Assembly: GCF_014705945.2 (NCBI RefSeq)
Contig: NZ_CP061538.1
Span: forward strand, 1,550,001 to 1,614,000
Length of the DNA: 64,000 nucleotides
Reading direction: 5' to 3'
Origin: Rothia amarae
GTDB lineage: Bacteria > Actinomycetota > Actinomycetes > Actinomycetales > Micrococcaceae
The number at the start of each line of letters is the position of its first letter. Positions within the stretch are counted from its first letter, which is position 1. Of this stretch, positions 35,451 through 45,689 are shown in pieces. The notes under the pieces were generated by a model. The model was given only the letters and a program-made list of their open reading frames with translations. It was not told the origin of the DNA and ran no database searches. A program made the translations under genes and the position numbers.

Positions 35451-36653
35451 ATGGCTTCAAGCCAGCTTTTCACCAATATCAAAACACTGGTTACTAACGA
35501 CCCAGCCGTTGATAACGGCTCATTGGGCATCATCGAAGACGCCGCTTTTATTGTGGATGAGGGAAAAATAGCCTGGGTGGGCTCTGCTGGGCAGGCTCCC
35601 GACGCCGACCAGCAATTCGATGTAGACGGACGCGCAGTACTGCCCGGCTTCGTCGAATCGCATTCTCATCTGGTCTTTCAGGGCGACCGCTCGGTAGAGT
35701 TTGCGGCTCGCATGGAAGGTAAAAAGTACGAGGCAGGCGGAATTCGCACCACGATTGAGAAAACTCGCTCCGCAACCGACCAGCAGCTCAAGACTAATAT
35801 TCAGCGTTATATGAATGAGTACCTGAGACAGGGAACTACTACCGTTGAAGTGAAATCGGGCTATGGGCAGTCTGCCGCATCTGAAGTGCAGGGTGTGAAA
35901 GTTGCTGCGACTTGCACCGATGAAGTCACTTTACTCGCCGCCCATGTGGCTCCCGAGGAATATGCTGGGCGCCAGGACGAATACGTGCAAATGGCGATTG
36001 ATGAGATGATTCCCCTCGCCGCTAATTACGCTAAGTGGATTGATGTTTTCTGTGAAAAGGGTGCCTTTACCGAGGAACAATCACGGGCAATCCTGACCGC
36101 CGGCGTACAACACGGACTGGTTCCACGGGTGCACGGCAACCAGCTCACCTATGGCTCCGGAGTTCTACTAGCGGTTGAGTTCGATGCCGCGTCGGTGGAT
36201 CACGTGGTCTATCTTTCTGATGCCGACGTCGATGCTCTAGCGAACAGCAACACGGTAGCTACCGTGCTGCCCGGTGCAGATTTTTCAACACGCAATGACT
36301 ACCCTAACGCACGGCGTCTGCTCGATGCTGGCGTTACCGTTGCTTTGGGAGCTGATTGCAATCCGGGAACCAGTTTTACTACTTCGATTCCATTTTGTAT
36401 TGCCATTGCCGTCCGAGATTTAAAGATGAGCCCTAATGAAGCGGTGTGGGCTGCCACTGCCGGCGGTGCCCAGGCGCTACGACGAGATGATATTGGACGA
36501 ATCTCCCCCGGCGCCCGCGCCAATTTCATGGCGCTGGATGCCCCTAACCACCTTCACCTGGCATACCGCCCCGGCGTTCCGCTGGTGAGTGGAGTGTGGA
36601 AGGACGGCACGCTCACCCACGGATCATCCAGATTGCAGGAGAACAACGCATGA
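35451..36653 (+). CDS. hutI: Imidazolonepropionase
   Basis: The 400-residue amidohydrolase opens the imidazolone ring to give formimino-glutamate. Metal-binding ligands appear in [14 protein letters not shown], in [11 protein letters not shown], in VHGNQL and in the Asp of GADCNPGT. It starts with CAGGAG 8 bp before ATG 35451. The stop overlaps the hutG ATG (ATGA), so the genes are translationally coupled. Confidence 0.95.
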   Translation: MASSQLFTNIKTLVTNDPAVDNGSLGIIEDAAFIVDEGKIAWVGSAGQAPDADQQFDVDGRAVLPGFVESHSHLVFQGDRSVEFAARMEGKKYEAGGIRTTIEKTRSATDQQLKTNIQRYMNEYLRQGTTTVEVKSGYGQSAASEVQGVKVAATCTDEVTLLAAHVAPEEYAGRQDEYVQMAIDEMIPLAANYAKWIDVFCEKGAFTEEQSRAILTAGVQHGLVPRVHGNQLTYGSGVLLAVEFDAASVDHVVYLSDADVDALANSNTVATVLPGADFSTRNDYPNARRLLDAGVTVALGADCNPGTSFTTSIPFCIAIAVRDLKMSPNEAVWAATAGGAQALRRDDIGRISPGARANFMALDAPNHLHLAYRPGVPLVSGVWKDGTLTHGSSRLQENNA

Positions 36654-37627
36654 TTATTGATAGAGCACCAGAGGCTCTTACCGGACGAGACGACGGTGAC
36701 GGCCCTGAGCACAACCGCTGGTTCAAACAGCTTCTTACGGTCGATGACTTTACCCCGGAGAACCTGAAGTCTTTAGATGCCGTGTTGGTGGGGTTCGCTT
36801 CAGACGAGGGTGTCCGCCGAAATAAAGGCAGGCAGGGCGCCCAAAAGGCTCCCGCTGCTTTGCGAGCAGCGCTGGCAAATTTTGCTCTCACCCCGAATCA
36901 GGGTGAGCGCAAGACTGCTGATGTGGGCGATGTGGTCACTGCTGGAAATGAATTGGAAGCAGCTCAGAGCCGCCTAGCCGATACGGTAGCTACGATTATC
37001 GACGCCGGTGCGCTAGCTATGGTCTTTGGCGGTGGACATGAAGTTGCGTTTGGTACCTATTCGGGAATTGCACAGTCCTCAGCGCGTGCGCAACAGCGTG
37101 TAGGAATTTTGAATCTCGATGCGCATTTCGACCTGCGCTCTGCAGATCAGCCCAGCTCCGGTACTCCTTTTCGCCAGGCACTCGAACAAGAAGCAGCCGC
37201 CGGCACCGAACTTTCCTACGCTGTCGTCGGTATTAGCCAGCCTTCCAATACGCAGATTTTGTTTGATACTGCTGACCATTTTGACGTGCGATACCTCCTA
37301 GATGAGCAAAGCCAAACCGAAAACCTGGGTGACGTTCAACGGTTTGTCCAGGATTTTATTGATTCTGTTGATGTGCTCTATTTGACCGTCGATTTGGATG
37401 TTCTGCCTGCTGCTGTTGCTCCGGGTGTAAGTGCTCCGGCGGCGTTTGGTGTGCCTCTGCCAGTGATTCTCTCCTGCGTTCGTCAAGCTGCTACGTCAGG
37501 AAAGCTCATTGCAGCTGATATAGCCGAGCTCAACCCCTCTTTTGATATTGACGGACGCACTGCGCGCAGTGCTGCTCGCATTGCTCACACCGTTCTCACC
37601 CAACATAGAAAGATAAATCATGACTAA
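36650..37627 (+). CDS. hutG: Formimidoylglutamase (arginase family)
   Basis: The 325-residue Mn-dependent hydrolase releases formamide from N-formimino-L-glutamate to give glutamate. The arginase-fold metal motifs are [18 protein letters not shown] and LTVDLDVLP, all with ligands kept. ATG 36650 overlaps the hutI stop and has AGGAG upstream; the open frame upstream to 36596 is inside hutI. The presence of HutG rather than the deiminase/HutF route means the two-step formylglutamate path is not used. It overlaps hutH by 8 bp. Confidence 0.92.
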   Translation: MIIDRAPEALTGRDDGDGPEHNRWFKQLLTVDDFTPENLKSLDAVLVGFASDEGVRRNKGRQGAQKAPAALRAALANFALTPNQGERKTADVGDVVTAGNELEAAQSRLADTVATIIDAGALAMVFGGGHEVAFGTYSGIAQSSARAQQRVGILNLDAHFDLRSADQPSSGTPFRQALEQEAAAGTELSYAVVGISQPSNTQILFDTADHFDVRYLLDEQSQTENLGDVQRFVQDFIDSVDVLYLTVDLDVLPAAVAPGVSAPAAFGVPLPVILSCVRQAATSGKLIAADIAELNPSFDIDGRTARSAARIAHTVLTQHRKINHD

Positions 37628-39179
37628 CGATAAAGCTGGCCGCCCTCACGTTGAGGTGGGAATTGGTGCCCTTTCTTTCGAAGACGTCATCAACGTCTGC
37701 CGCCATGATGCCACGGTTTCGCTCAGTGAAGAGTCCCTCCAAGAAATCGAAAAATCAGCGCAGCGGATCCGCGATTTAGCACATGATGAAACCCCGGTGT
37801 ATGGAGTCTCCACAGGCTTTGGTGCTCTAGCTTCAAAGCACATTCCGCTAGAGCAGCGTACCGCTTTGCAACGCGGGTTGATTCGTTCCCATGCTGCAGG
37901 TTCCGGCCCTGAAATTGAGCGCGAAGTCATCCGCGGCGTCATGCTATTACGTCTTTCGACTATGGCAACCGGTCGTACGGGTGTACGCCCTGAAGTTGCT
38001 AAGGCCTACGCTGCGATGCTCTCTGCGGGTATTACTCCGGTGGTCTTTGAATATGGTTCGTTGGGATGTTCAGGTGACCTCGCTCCCCTAGCCCACTGCG
38101 CTCTGGCAATCATCGGTGAAGGTCAAGTTCGCGATTCCGAGGGCAATCTCCAGGATGCCGCAGACGCGCTCACCGAAGCTGGATTGACTCCCGTTGAGCT
38201 AGCGGAAAAAGAAGGTCTTGCGCTGATTAACGGCACAGACGGCATGCTCTCGATGTTGGTCATGGCAATTACCGATCTTGACCGGTTGGTACGCCTTGCC
38301 GACGTCGCAGCAGCAATGTCTGTTGAAGGTCTGGTCGGCACCGATCGTGTCTTCGCCGCTGACTTGCATGAACTTCGCCCCCATCCCGGTCAGATTGCAG
38401 CAGCGCGCAATATTCGCACTATTCTGGAAGATTCCGAGATCATCCGCCACCATCAGGGCGAGCATTCAACCTATGTTCAGGATGCGTACTCGTTACGCTG
38501 CTCCCCGCAAGTTGCTGGAGCGGTGCGAGACACCATTGAGCATGCGCGTTCAGTTGCTCTTCGCGAGCTTGCCTCTGCCATCGATAATCCGGTAGTAACC
38601 AAGGACGGTCGCGTGGAATCGAATGGTAACTTCCATGGAGCACCGGTTGCCTACGTTCTAGATTTCTTGGCTATTGCTGTTGCCGATGCCGCCTCTATTT
38701 CCGAACGACGCACCGACCGCTTCTTGGATCCCGCCCGCAACCGCTGTCTCAACGCGTTCTTGGCAGATGACCCTGGTGTAGATTCTGGCCATATGATTGC
38801 CCAGTACACCCAAGCAGCGATTGTTTCTGAACTCAAGCGTCTGGCTAATCCGGCATCCGTTGATTCGATTCCATCTTCTGCAATGCAGGAAGATCACGTA
38901 TCCATGGGGTGGAGTGCCGCTCGTAAGCTACGTAAGTCAGTGGATGGTTTCACGCGCGTTTTAGCTATTGAGATTCTGACGGCTGCCCGAGGTATTGATA
39001 TGCGGGCTCCGCAGAAACCTGCAGCAGCAACCGGTGCGGTTATCTCCAAGCTCCGCGAAACCGTGGAGGGCCCGGGCACTGACCGCTATCTGGCTCCTGA
39101 AATCAACGAAACAGTACGTTTGGTCGCTAACGGTGAACTACTCGACGCCGTCGAGCAGACCATCGGTTCGCTTCAGTAA
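37620..39179 (+). CDS. hutH: Histidine ammonia-lyase
   Basis: This first enzyme of the pathway removes ammonia from histidine to give urocanate. The MIO prosthetic group forms from residues 150-152 in GSLGCSGDLAPLAH; here the first residue of the triad is Cys rather than the usual Ala. The catalytic Tyr61 in VYGVSTGFG and QDAYSLRC are intact. The 519-residue length is normal. It is last in the operon and is followed by a terminator. Confidence 0.95.
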   Translation: MTNDKAGRPHVEVGIGALSFEDVINVCRHDATVSLSEESLQEIEKSAQRIRDLAHDETPVYGVSTGFGALASKHIPLEQRTALQRGLIRSHAAGSGPEIEREVIRGVMLLRLSTMATGRTGVRPEVAKAYAAMLSAGITPVVFEYGSLGCSGDLAPLAHCALAIIGEGQVRDSEGNLQDAADALTEAGLTPVELAEKEGLALINGTDGMLSMLVMAITDLDRLVRLADVAAAMSVEGLVGTDRVFAADLHELRPHPGQIAAARNIRTILEDSEIIRHHQGEHSTYVQDAYSLRCSPQVAGAVRDTIEHARSVALRELASAIDNPVVTKDGRVESNGNFHGAPVAYVLDFLAIAVADAASISERRTDRFLDPARNRCLNAFLADDPGVDSGHMIAQYTQAAIVSELKRLANPASVDSIPSSAMQEDHVSMGWSAARKLRKSVDGFTRVLAIEILTAARGIDMRAPQKPAAATGAVISKLRETVEGPGTDRYLAPEINETVRLVANGELLDAVEQTIGSLQ

Positions 39180-39197
39180 CCAACAACCAGCGCTAAC

Positions 39198-39245
39198 ACG
39201 CCCTTTGTGATGAGCCAGATGGCTCCTCACAAAGGGCGTTTTTGT
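39198..39245 (+). terminator. Terminator of the hut operon
   Basis: ACGCCCTTTGTGA (39198-39210) pairs with TCACAAAGGGCGT (39227-39239), followed by a T-run. Confidence 0.88.
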
Positions 39246-39352
39246 AAATATTGGCTCATCAGATGCCAAAAAGCGGGCATAACGGATTCAGAACGCGATA
39301 GGGCAAAAGTATTTAGCACAATTAATTCATTCGCCCCCAACTAAGGAAACCC

Positions 39353-40006
39353 ATGCAATCCCCCGCTTCGAATAACCCTCCCAATCGCCGGCAAATTGTG
39401 CGGGGTGCTGCCTGGTCTGCCCCGGCAGTTCTCTCCGCCGGAGTTGTCCCTGCCTATGCCTCTTCAAAAAAGGGAACAGCCACTACGACCGCCGGCCAAT
39501 ATTTTCGACACGTTGCTCGCAAAGCGATAACCGGAACTTGCAACGTTACGACCAACCCCACTAGGGGGTATATTGATTCCCTCCCCTACAAATCGCCTGC
39601 AGGCAATTCGAATACGAATCGTGACCCTGCAACATCTAATGGGTATTGGGTGGAGGGAACAGCCGGAACGGTTACAAACCTCACCATTAAATCGGTGATT
39701 ACTTTTAACCACCCCATCCAGATTGAGCCTACCGGCTCGTATGGCAACAACGTAATTCCCGCTGGCTGGACGGTCACGCAAACTGACCCTAAAACTCTGA
39801 CCTTAACTTTCACTGCAGCGACGTGGAATCTCTCTACTTCAGTAGTAGGTTCGGGCGACGCCACAGGCGTATTCATACAGTTCAAAGTAACAGATGCTTG
39901 CTTGGCTGCAAGAGCGCTGACGGTTACTGGGCAAACTACCATGACCTACGCCGATGCTGTCGGCACCAAAACCATGACTAAAAATACTGGTCCGACCTCC
40001 ATGTAA
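39353..40006 (+). CDS. Tat-exported protein of unknown function
   Basis: The 217-residue product has a twin-arginine signal NRRQIVRGAAWSAPAVLSAG with a cleavage site near PAYASS (residue ~37). The mature part is Thr/Asn-rich with two Cys (TGTCNV, TDACLA), predicted mostly beta, and ends in VTGQTTMTYADAVGTKT. It resembles surface or secreted beta-sandwich domains, but no family is assigned. The signal closely matches that of the protein at 5628-6245. The gene stands alone between two terminators, with AAGGA 5 bp before the ATG. Confidence 0.7.
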   Translation: MQSPASNNPPNRRQIVRGAAWSAPAVLSAGVVPAYASSKKGTATTTAGQYFRHVARKAITGTCNVTTNPTRGYIDSLPYKSPAGNSNTNRDPATSNGYWVEGTAGTVTNLTIKSVITFNHPIQIEPTGSYGNNVIPAGWTVTQTDPKTLTLTFTAATWNLSTSVVGSGDATGVFIQFKVTDACLAARALTVTGQTTMTYADAVGTKTMTKNTGPTSM

Positions 40007-40020
40007 AAGCAAAAGAGATA

Positions 40021-40067
40021 CCTCCCACCCAGTGAGCCAAATTGGCTAGTGGGTGGGAGGTTTTTCT
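40021..40067. terminator. Terminator shared by convergent genes
   Basis: CCTCCCACCCA and TGGGTGGGAGG form a long stem with further pairing inside (AGCCAA/TTGGCT), followed by TTTTTCTC. A-rich sequence on the other side allows use by the convergent P450 gene. Confidence 0.8.
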
Positions 40068-40079
40068 CTTTCTTACGAA

Positions 40080-41384
40080 TTAGCGCGCAGAAGCAGCATC
40101 TACGCTAATACGCACACCTGTCTTAGGACGGGTCAAAATCTGATCCCAGCGGAACTCGGTGTCATCCTGATCCTGTGAAATATGCACGTTCTTCTGCGCC
40201 ATGGCAGAAATTGCAACAGAAAGAGCAGTCACCGCAATGCGTTCACCGGGGCAGCGGTGGCCAGTATGCACATCGCCGCCACCCTGAGGAATAAAGTAGG
40301 CGATATCTTCCCAATTCTCGACGCCCATAAAGCGGGAGGGGTCGAAATCAGCGGCGTTTTCCCAGAGCTGAGGAGAGTTATTGGTACCCAAGATATCAAT
40401 CAAAACGCGCTGTCCCTTATGCACCGGGCAGCCCGAAACTTCGGCGTCTTCTTTGACATAGCCGGGGAGCATGGGAACAAATGGGTACTTACGGCGGGTC
40501 TCCTGAGCAAAGGCAATGGATTCGGGGACATTCGCCCAGCTCCCCTTGGCCTCGACTGCGGAGCGGATTTTTTCTGCCCAGTCAGGGTTCTGTACGAGCG
40601 CTACTGCAGCAAAAGCCGCAAAGCGGGAAACCGCAATAGTGGGGCGGGTGAGATTCTGCAGTTCAATAGCTGCAATGCGGGCGGAAACCAGTTCGTCATT
40701 TTCATCGCGCAGATCCACGATATGCGCGGTCACGGAATCAGGGTCAACCTCCTGAGTTCCTGAGCGAACATTTTCAATGAGTTGTTCGAACCAGCGGTCC
40801 AGCTTTGCGCGGTCAATCCAGGCGAGAGGGTTCTTCAGAGGATTACCGAACGTATCCAGCAGATGGCTCATGCGCTGAGCCTCTTTGACCATTTGCTCAT
40901 CGGTCATAGGAATACCAGCCCAGCGGAAAGCTGCGCGTCCGTAGGCTACCGCTACATCGTCGTAAACATTGCCGGGCTTTTCAGCCCAGTCAGAGAGAGT
41001 GCGCTCCATTTCTTCGGTAACAAGGTCGGCAAAGTGAGCCACGCGTGCGTCGTCGTCATAAGCCATCGCCGCCATCTGAGCTTTGCGCACCTTGTGGGCC
41101 TCACCGTCGAGCCCGTGAATTGTTCCCTTACCAAAGAGAGTGTCATTGACGGCGTGAGGCATAGCGCCATCACGGCTAATTTTGGACTCGTCGTAGAAGA
41201 AGCCCACGGCTTCTTTGCCGCGAATCATCGTGGCGTCTTTACCCAACATCTTGAGGGTGAAAGGTTCGTGGGAGTTCTGCTTCAAACCAGCTTTAGCACG
41301 CATACGCGAAGCGAAAAGGTACCCGTCGGTAATGAAGTTCAGTGATTTATCTTTAAGAGTCTTTTTCTGAGGAGTAGTAGTCAT
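40080..41384 (-). CDS. CYP152-family fatty-acid peroxygenase/decarboxylase P450 (OleT-like)
   Basis: The 434-residue heme enzyme belongs to the H2O2-driven CYP152 group. The heme-ligand Cys378 lies in GGGDVHTGHRCPGE, which has the long insert typical of that group. Arg247-Pro248 in NLTRPTIAV corresponds to the Arg that binds the fatty-acid carboxylate and replaces the usual acid/alcohol pair. At the position where OleT has His85 and P450-BS-beta has Gln, this protein has His90 (FGKGTIHGLDGE). In OleT that His favours decarboxylation of fatty acids to terminal alkenes. Product type is therefore inferred as alkene plus hydroxy acid. No redox partner gene adjoins, as expected. No signal peptide. 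Confidence 0.88.
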   Translation of the reverse strand: MTTTPQKKTLKDKSLNFITDGYLFASRMRAKAGLKQNSHEPFTLKMLGKDATMIRGKEAVGFFYDESKISRDGAMPHAVNDTLFGKGTIHGLDGEAHKVRKAQMAAMAYDDDARVAHFADLVTEEMERTLSDWAEKPGNVYDDVAVAYGRAAFRWAGIPMTDEQMVKEAQRMSHLLDTFGNPLKNPLAWIDRAKLDRWFEQLIENVRSGTQEVDPDSVTAHIVDLRDENDELVSARIAAIELQNLTRPTIAVSRFAAFAAVALVQNPDWAEKIRSAVEAKGSWANVPESIAFAQETRRKYPFVPMLPGYVKEDAEVSGCPVHKGQRVLIDILGTNNSPQLWENAADFDPSRFMGVENWEDIAYFIPQGGGDVHTGHRCPGERIAVTALSVAISAMAQKNVHISQDQDDTEFRWDQILTRPKTGVRISVDAASAR

Positions 41385-41458
41385 AAAATCAGTCTACTTT
41401 CTATTCACCGAAAGTAGACTGATTTAAGAAAAATATCCTGATACTGTACAGAAAATAC

Positions 41459-42130
41459 TTAGCGAACTCGCTTGATAACCAGCACGCCGTCGTCAATAGT
41501 GCCTTCTTCACCGTCGGGCGAGGTAACTGTTCGGCTTCTGGTTTCCGCAAGTTTTACTTCAAAACGATCGTCATTTTCCGTGAGAGTATGCGCCTCAACC
41601 AGGGGTTGCGGAAGATTCTCCCTCTTCTCGCGGCGAGGGTCATCTTCTTTCATAAACGACGGCATGCCTGCATGTGAAAGAGAGACCAGCTCTCCCCCAA
41701 CATTCAAGAGTTCAAGTGCGGCTCTAAAAATTCCAATGCGGTCGAGGTCATCAAAGTGGGACTGCATGAAACTGGAAACGATGAGATCGAACTTCCTGTC
41801 AGTTCGCCATTCTGCTAAATCCGCCGCCACGAATTCGGCTTCCACACCAATTTTTTCTACAGCTTGGCGAGCGCGTTCGATAGCGACGTCGGAAATATCA
41901 ATTCCTGTAGCCGCCCAGCCGCGCTGTGACAACCAGATGACATCGCCACCTTCGCCGCATCCAAGATCCAGGACGGTGGTGGGCTGGTATTTTTCAATCA
42001 AAGCCACCAAAGTTGCATTGGGTTTACCGGACCAAACCTGCTCTCTTTCCGAGTAAAGGTTGTTCCATGATTCTTGGGGCGTTAGGTTCTCCGAGTTCTG
42101 GTGGTGATGGGTTTTGTGTTGATCAGTCAT
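41459..42130 (-). CDS. Class I SAM-dependent methyltransferase (TehB/thiopurine type)
   Basis: The 223-residue protein shows motif I VLDLGCGEGGDVIWLSQRGW, then TGIDISDVAIERA, and ADLAEW. The lead WNNLYSEREQVWSGKPN is typical of small-molecule methyltransferases related to TehB and thiopurine methyltransferases, which often detoxify oxyanions or thiols. The first ~20 residues are His/Gln/Asn-rich (DQHKTHHHQNSENL), which could bind metal. It is transcribed on the same strand as the P450, 74 bp upstream. Substrate unknown. Confidence 0.82.
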   Translation of the reverse strand: MTDQHKTHHHQNSENLTPQESWNNLYSEREQVWSGKPNATLVALIEKYQPTTVLDLGCGEGGDVIWLSQRGWAATGIDISDVAIERARQAVEKIGVEAEFVAADLAEWRTDRKFDLIVSSFMQSHFDDLDRIGIFRAALELLNVGGELVSLSHAGMPSFMKEDDPRREKRENLPQPLVEAHTLTENDDRFEVKLAETRSRTVTSPDGEEGTIDDGVLVIKRVR

Positions 42131-42201
42131 CCCGCCATTCTACCTGTTGAGAATCATTTTCAACATGCAGTAAAGTTCATGTTTGGTCTGCATTGGGGGC
42201 T

Positions 42202-42426
42202 CACCCCATCATGATGAACGAAGGCTTCACCATGCACGTCTGAAAAGGCGATATCGTGACTGCCGGTCAGCCACTCGTTACCTATAATCGTGTTCAAGTG
42301 GCTCAGGCTGGATATGATGACACCGTAATCACCATCATCACTAACTCCGGTAACTTCTCCACCGTTGAACCTCAACTCAATAAGCAGCTTCGTGCCGGTG
42401 AACTCGCCGTCATCGTCGAACGCTAA
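42202..42426 (+). pseudogene. Remnant of a glucose/beta-glucoside PTS EIIA domain
   Basis: One frame reads PIMMNEGFTMHV, a TGA stop (42241-42243), then KGDIVTAGQPLVTYNRVQVA, QAGYDDTVITIITNSGNF and a normal end at 42426. This is the C-terminal half of the IIA-Glc fold: GEGFxxHVxxGDxVxxGxxL, then VVVTN. All of IIB and IIC and the active-site His region are missing. It lies 26 bp before the GH1 gene, where a beta-glucoside permease would be expected. Confidence 0.75.
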
Positions 42427-42440
42427 GAATAACTCTCTAG

Positions 42441-43904
<1,464 letters not shown>

Positions 43905-43927
43905 TCGCACCTCAGCGAACCGTTAGC

Positions 43928-43967
43928 GGGCAGTGGCCCGGAAAGGCGTATTTCCGGGTCACTGCCC
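43928..43967 (+). terminator. Terminator of the GH1 gene
   Basis: GGGCAGTGGCCCGGA pairs with TCCGGGTCACTGCCC with one mismatch. No strong T-run follows. In bgl operons such a hairpin before bglG can be the antitermination target, but no RAT sequence was identified. Confidence 0.6.
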
Positions 43968-44014
43968 TGTTCGCACCCGATAGAATTTATTGCAGCGGCT
44001 TAGGGGAGGTATCC

Positions 44015-44223
44015 GTGAAAATACTTCATGTGTACAACCTTTTGTTCTTCCTCTGGCAGATTCCTAAACTTCGCTCTTCTTCGGGCGCGTAAAGGTATCC
44101 TGCGCGCTCAAAGCCAAAATGCTACTTGAGATGCATCTGGGTGAGGATCTATCTGCCGATGAACGCACTTATCTCGCCATCCATATTACTCGGTTGGCGG
44201 AGGATCTTTGGGGTGTTCATTAG
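44015..44223 (+). pseudogene. bglG: Remnant of a BglG/LicT-family antiterminator
   Basis: GTG at 44015, preceded by GGGGAGG, opens with MKILHVYN, the usual start of the RNA-binding CAT domain, but soon meets a stop. In another frame the end of the second PRD domain is legible: MLLEMHLGEDLSADERTYLA, IHITRLAEDLWGVH, stop at 44221. About 200 residues in between have been deleted and the frame is shifted. It cannot make a working antiterminator. Confidence 0.75.
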
Positions 44224-44271
44224 TACTCCCCCTAGTGGACTGTTGGCAGCCTGAAAGAGCCAAAGTAAAAC

Positions 44272-44649
44272 TTATATCAGAGCGGCAGCGATGACGCCGA
44301 CGAGCGGGGGAACCAGTTGAATCAGTGCTGGACGGCGCTTATCTGCACTGGTGGCGAAAAGGAAGATACCGGCAATTGCCATAGAACCTGCTCCTGCAAA
44401 AATGAGCGCTTTTGCCACCGCAAGTGAACCGCTCCATAGCGCTATCAGTCCGGCAAAGGCAACAACCGCCAAAAGTAAGTTGTAGAGCCCCTGGTTTACT
44501 GCCATTTCTTTGGTGAGCGCGGCACGGTTGGGGTCCATGTTAAATGTTTGTAAGCCGCGAGGTTTATCCCAGAGGAAAGATTCCAGCACCCAAATGTAGA
44601 TGTGGATGAGTACGGCGAGGCTGACAAAGATACTGGCGAGAATGAGCAT
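44272..44649 (-). CDS. DUF1304 membrane protein
   Basis: The 125-residue protein has four membrane segments and the DUF1304 features: HIYIWVLESFLWDKPRG near the first helix and KEMAVNQGLYNLLLAVVAF in the second. Function is unknown for the family. It is a single-gene unit, convergent with the bglG remnant. Confidence 0.8.
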   Translation of the reverse strand: MLILASIFVSLAVLIHIYIWVLESFLWDKPRGLQTFNMDPNRAALTKEMAVNQGLYNLLLAVVAFAGLIALWSGSLAVAKALIFAGAGSMAIAGIFLFATSADKRRPALIQLVPPLVGVIAAALI

Positions 44650-44806
44650 GAGGGATCTTTCAGGGGTTATTTGTAAAGCAAACTAATAGGGGTGGAGCTG
44701 TTGACTGGTTTTCGATGTGTTTTTCTTACATATCGCGGGTTCCCTCTGTAGATGGCGATGGTTCTACTATCTTCTCATGATGTGTGATACCTTAAAACAT
44801 CCTTTT

Positions 44807-44834
44807 CAGATCGTACGTTATAGCGTACGATCTG
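44807..44834 (+). promoter_or_regulatory. Palindromic operator/promoter of the YefM-YoeB module
   Basis: CAGATCGTACG, six bases (TTATAG), CGTACGATCTG is a perfect palindrome with 11-bp arms. Each arm holds a CGTACG hexamer, close to the TGTACA core bound by YefM in E. coli. The central TTATAG could be the -10 box. The end of the palindrome is 4 bp from the yefM ATG, so repressor binding would cover the promoter. Confidence 0.7.
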
Positions 44835-44838
44835 GAGT

Positions 44839-45081
44839 ATGACAGCTATTTCGGCCACAAACGCTCGTACACACCTCTATCAACTTATTGACCAGGTCAA
44901 TAATAATGCGGAACCACTCACGATTACCGGCAAGAGGGGCAACGCCGTCCTGATCAGCGAAGAAGATTGGAAGGCCATCCAGGAAACCCTTCATCTGAGT
45001 TCCATCCCTGGAATGGTTCAAAGCATCCTAGCCGCAAAAAATGAGCCTCTCTCTGAAGGAAGCTCGGACCTACATTGGTAA
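44839..45081 (+). CDS. yefM: YefM/Phd-family antitoxin
   Basis: The 80-residue antitoxin has the N-terminal Phd/YefM DNA-binding fold (ISATNARTHLYQLIDQVNNN, EPLTITGKRGNAVLISEEDW) and a C-terminal toxin-binding tail (LHLSSIPGMVQSILAAK). GGAG lies only one base before the ATG, too near for normal use, so the mRNA may be nearly leaderless. It overlaps the toxin gene by 7 bp. Confidence 0.9.
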   Translation: MTAISATNARTHLYQLIDQVNNNAEPLTITGKRGNAVLISEEDWKAIQETLHLSSIPGMVQSILAAKNEPLSEGSSDLHW

Positions 45082-45347
45082 GCCCTGCATGGAAAATTGT
45101 TTATTCGAAACAAGCTCAAAAAGATGCGCAGAAACTTCAACGAGCAGGACTAAAAGAAAAAACGCAGAGGCTTCTGCACGTAATTTCCGAAAATCCATAT
45201 AAGAATCCACCCAGGTATGAAAAACTAGTTGGAGATTTAGCAGGACTATATTCTCGACGAATCAACATTCAGCATCGGCTGGTGTATGACGTCATAGAAG
45301 ATGAACAGACCGTCCATGTCCTTCGAATGTGGACTCATTACGAGTAA
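45075..45347 (+). CDS. yoeB: YoeB/Txe-family toxin
   Basis: The 90-residue ribosome-dependent endoribonuclease has the YoeB pattern: WKIVYSKQAQKDAQKLQRAG, then PRYEKLVGDLAGLYSRRINI and QHRLVYDVIEDEQTVHVLRM, and a C-terminal HYE. In E. coli YoeB, the catalytic Glu46, Arg65 and His83 lie in KLxGxxxGxxSRRIxxxHRLVY and near the end; equivalents are present here. The usual antitoxin-first order holds. GTG is at 45075. Confidence 0.9.
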   Translation: MVSPAWKIVYSKQAQKDAQKLQRAGLKEKTQRLLHVISENPYKNPPRYEKLVGDLAGLYSRRINIQHRLVYDVIEDEQTVHVLRMWTHYE

Positions 45348-45507
45348 ATAGACCAAACATTTGATGGTGCATCTGAAAACTCCGCGCTGAGGCGTCAGGA
45401 CACAGAATGCAAAGAAAGCAGTAGTCTAGGGGAAGTACCGGTAACCTCGTAGCTGCAAAATCGAACAACTTAGATAGTTTTTTATTTGATAGGATTTCCA
45501 TTGGATT

Positions 45508-45525
45508 ATTCCCTACGTAGGGAAT
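45508..45525. repeat. 18-bp perfect palindrome
   Basis: ATTCCCTACGTAGGGAAT is self-complementary with no loop. It lies between the toxin gene and the terminator hairpin; it could be a protein-binding site for the downstream gene. Confidence 0.55.
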
Positions 45526-45527
45526 CA

Positions 45528-45558
45528 CAGGCCTCCGGCAACGCGTGCCGGAGGCCTG
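45528..45558 (+). terminator. Hairpin terminator after yefM-yoeB
   Basis: CAGGCCTCCGGCA (45528-45540) pairs perfectly with TGCCGGAGGCCTG (45546-45558), followed by ATTTAT. Confidence 0.65.
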
Positions 45559-45689
45559 ATTTATGTGTTTGACTAAAGGAAAAATAGACCATAAACCCTG
45601 CAGCAGCGCTTGCTGAAAAATTTGAACAATGGAACGAAGAGATCGAAAATAGAGTTCATGAATTCGGCATCCAAACCCCTGAAGACGGG

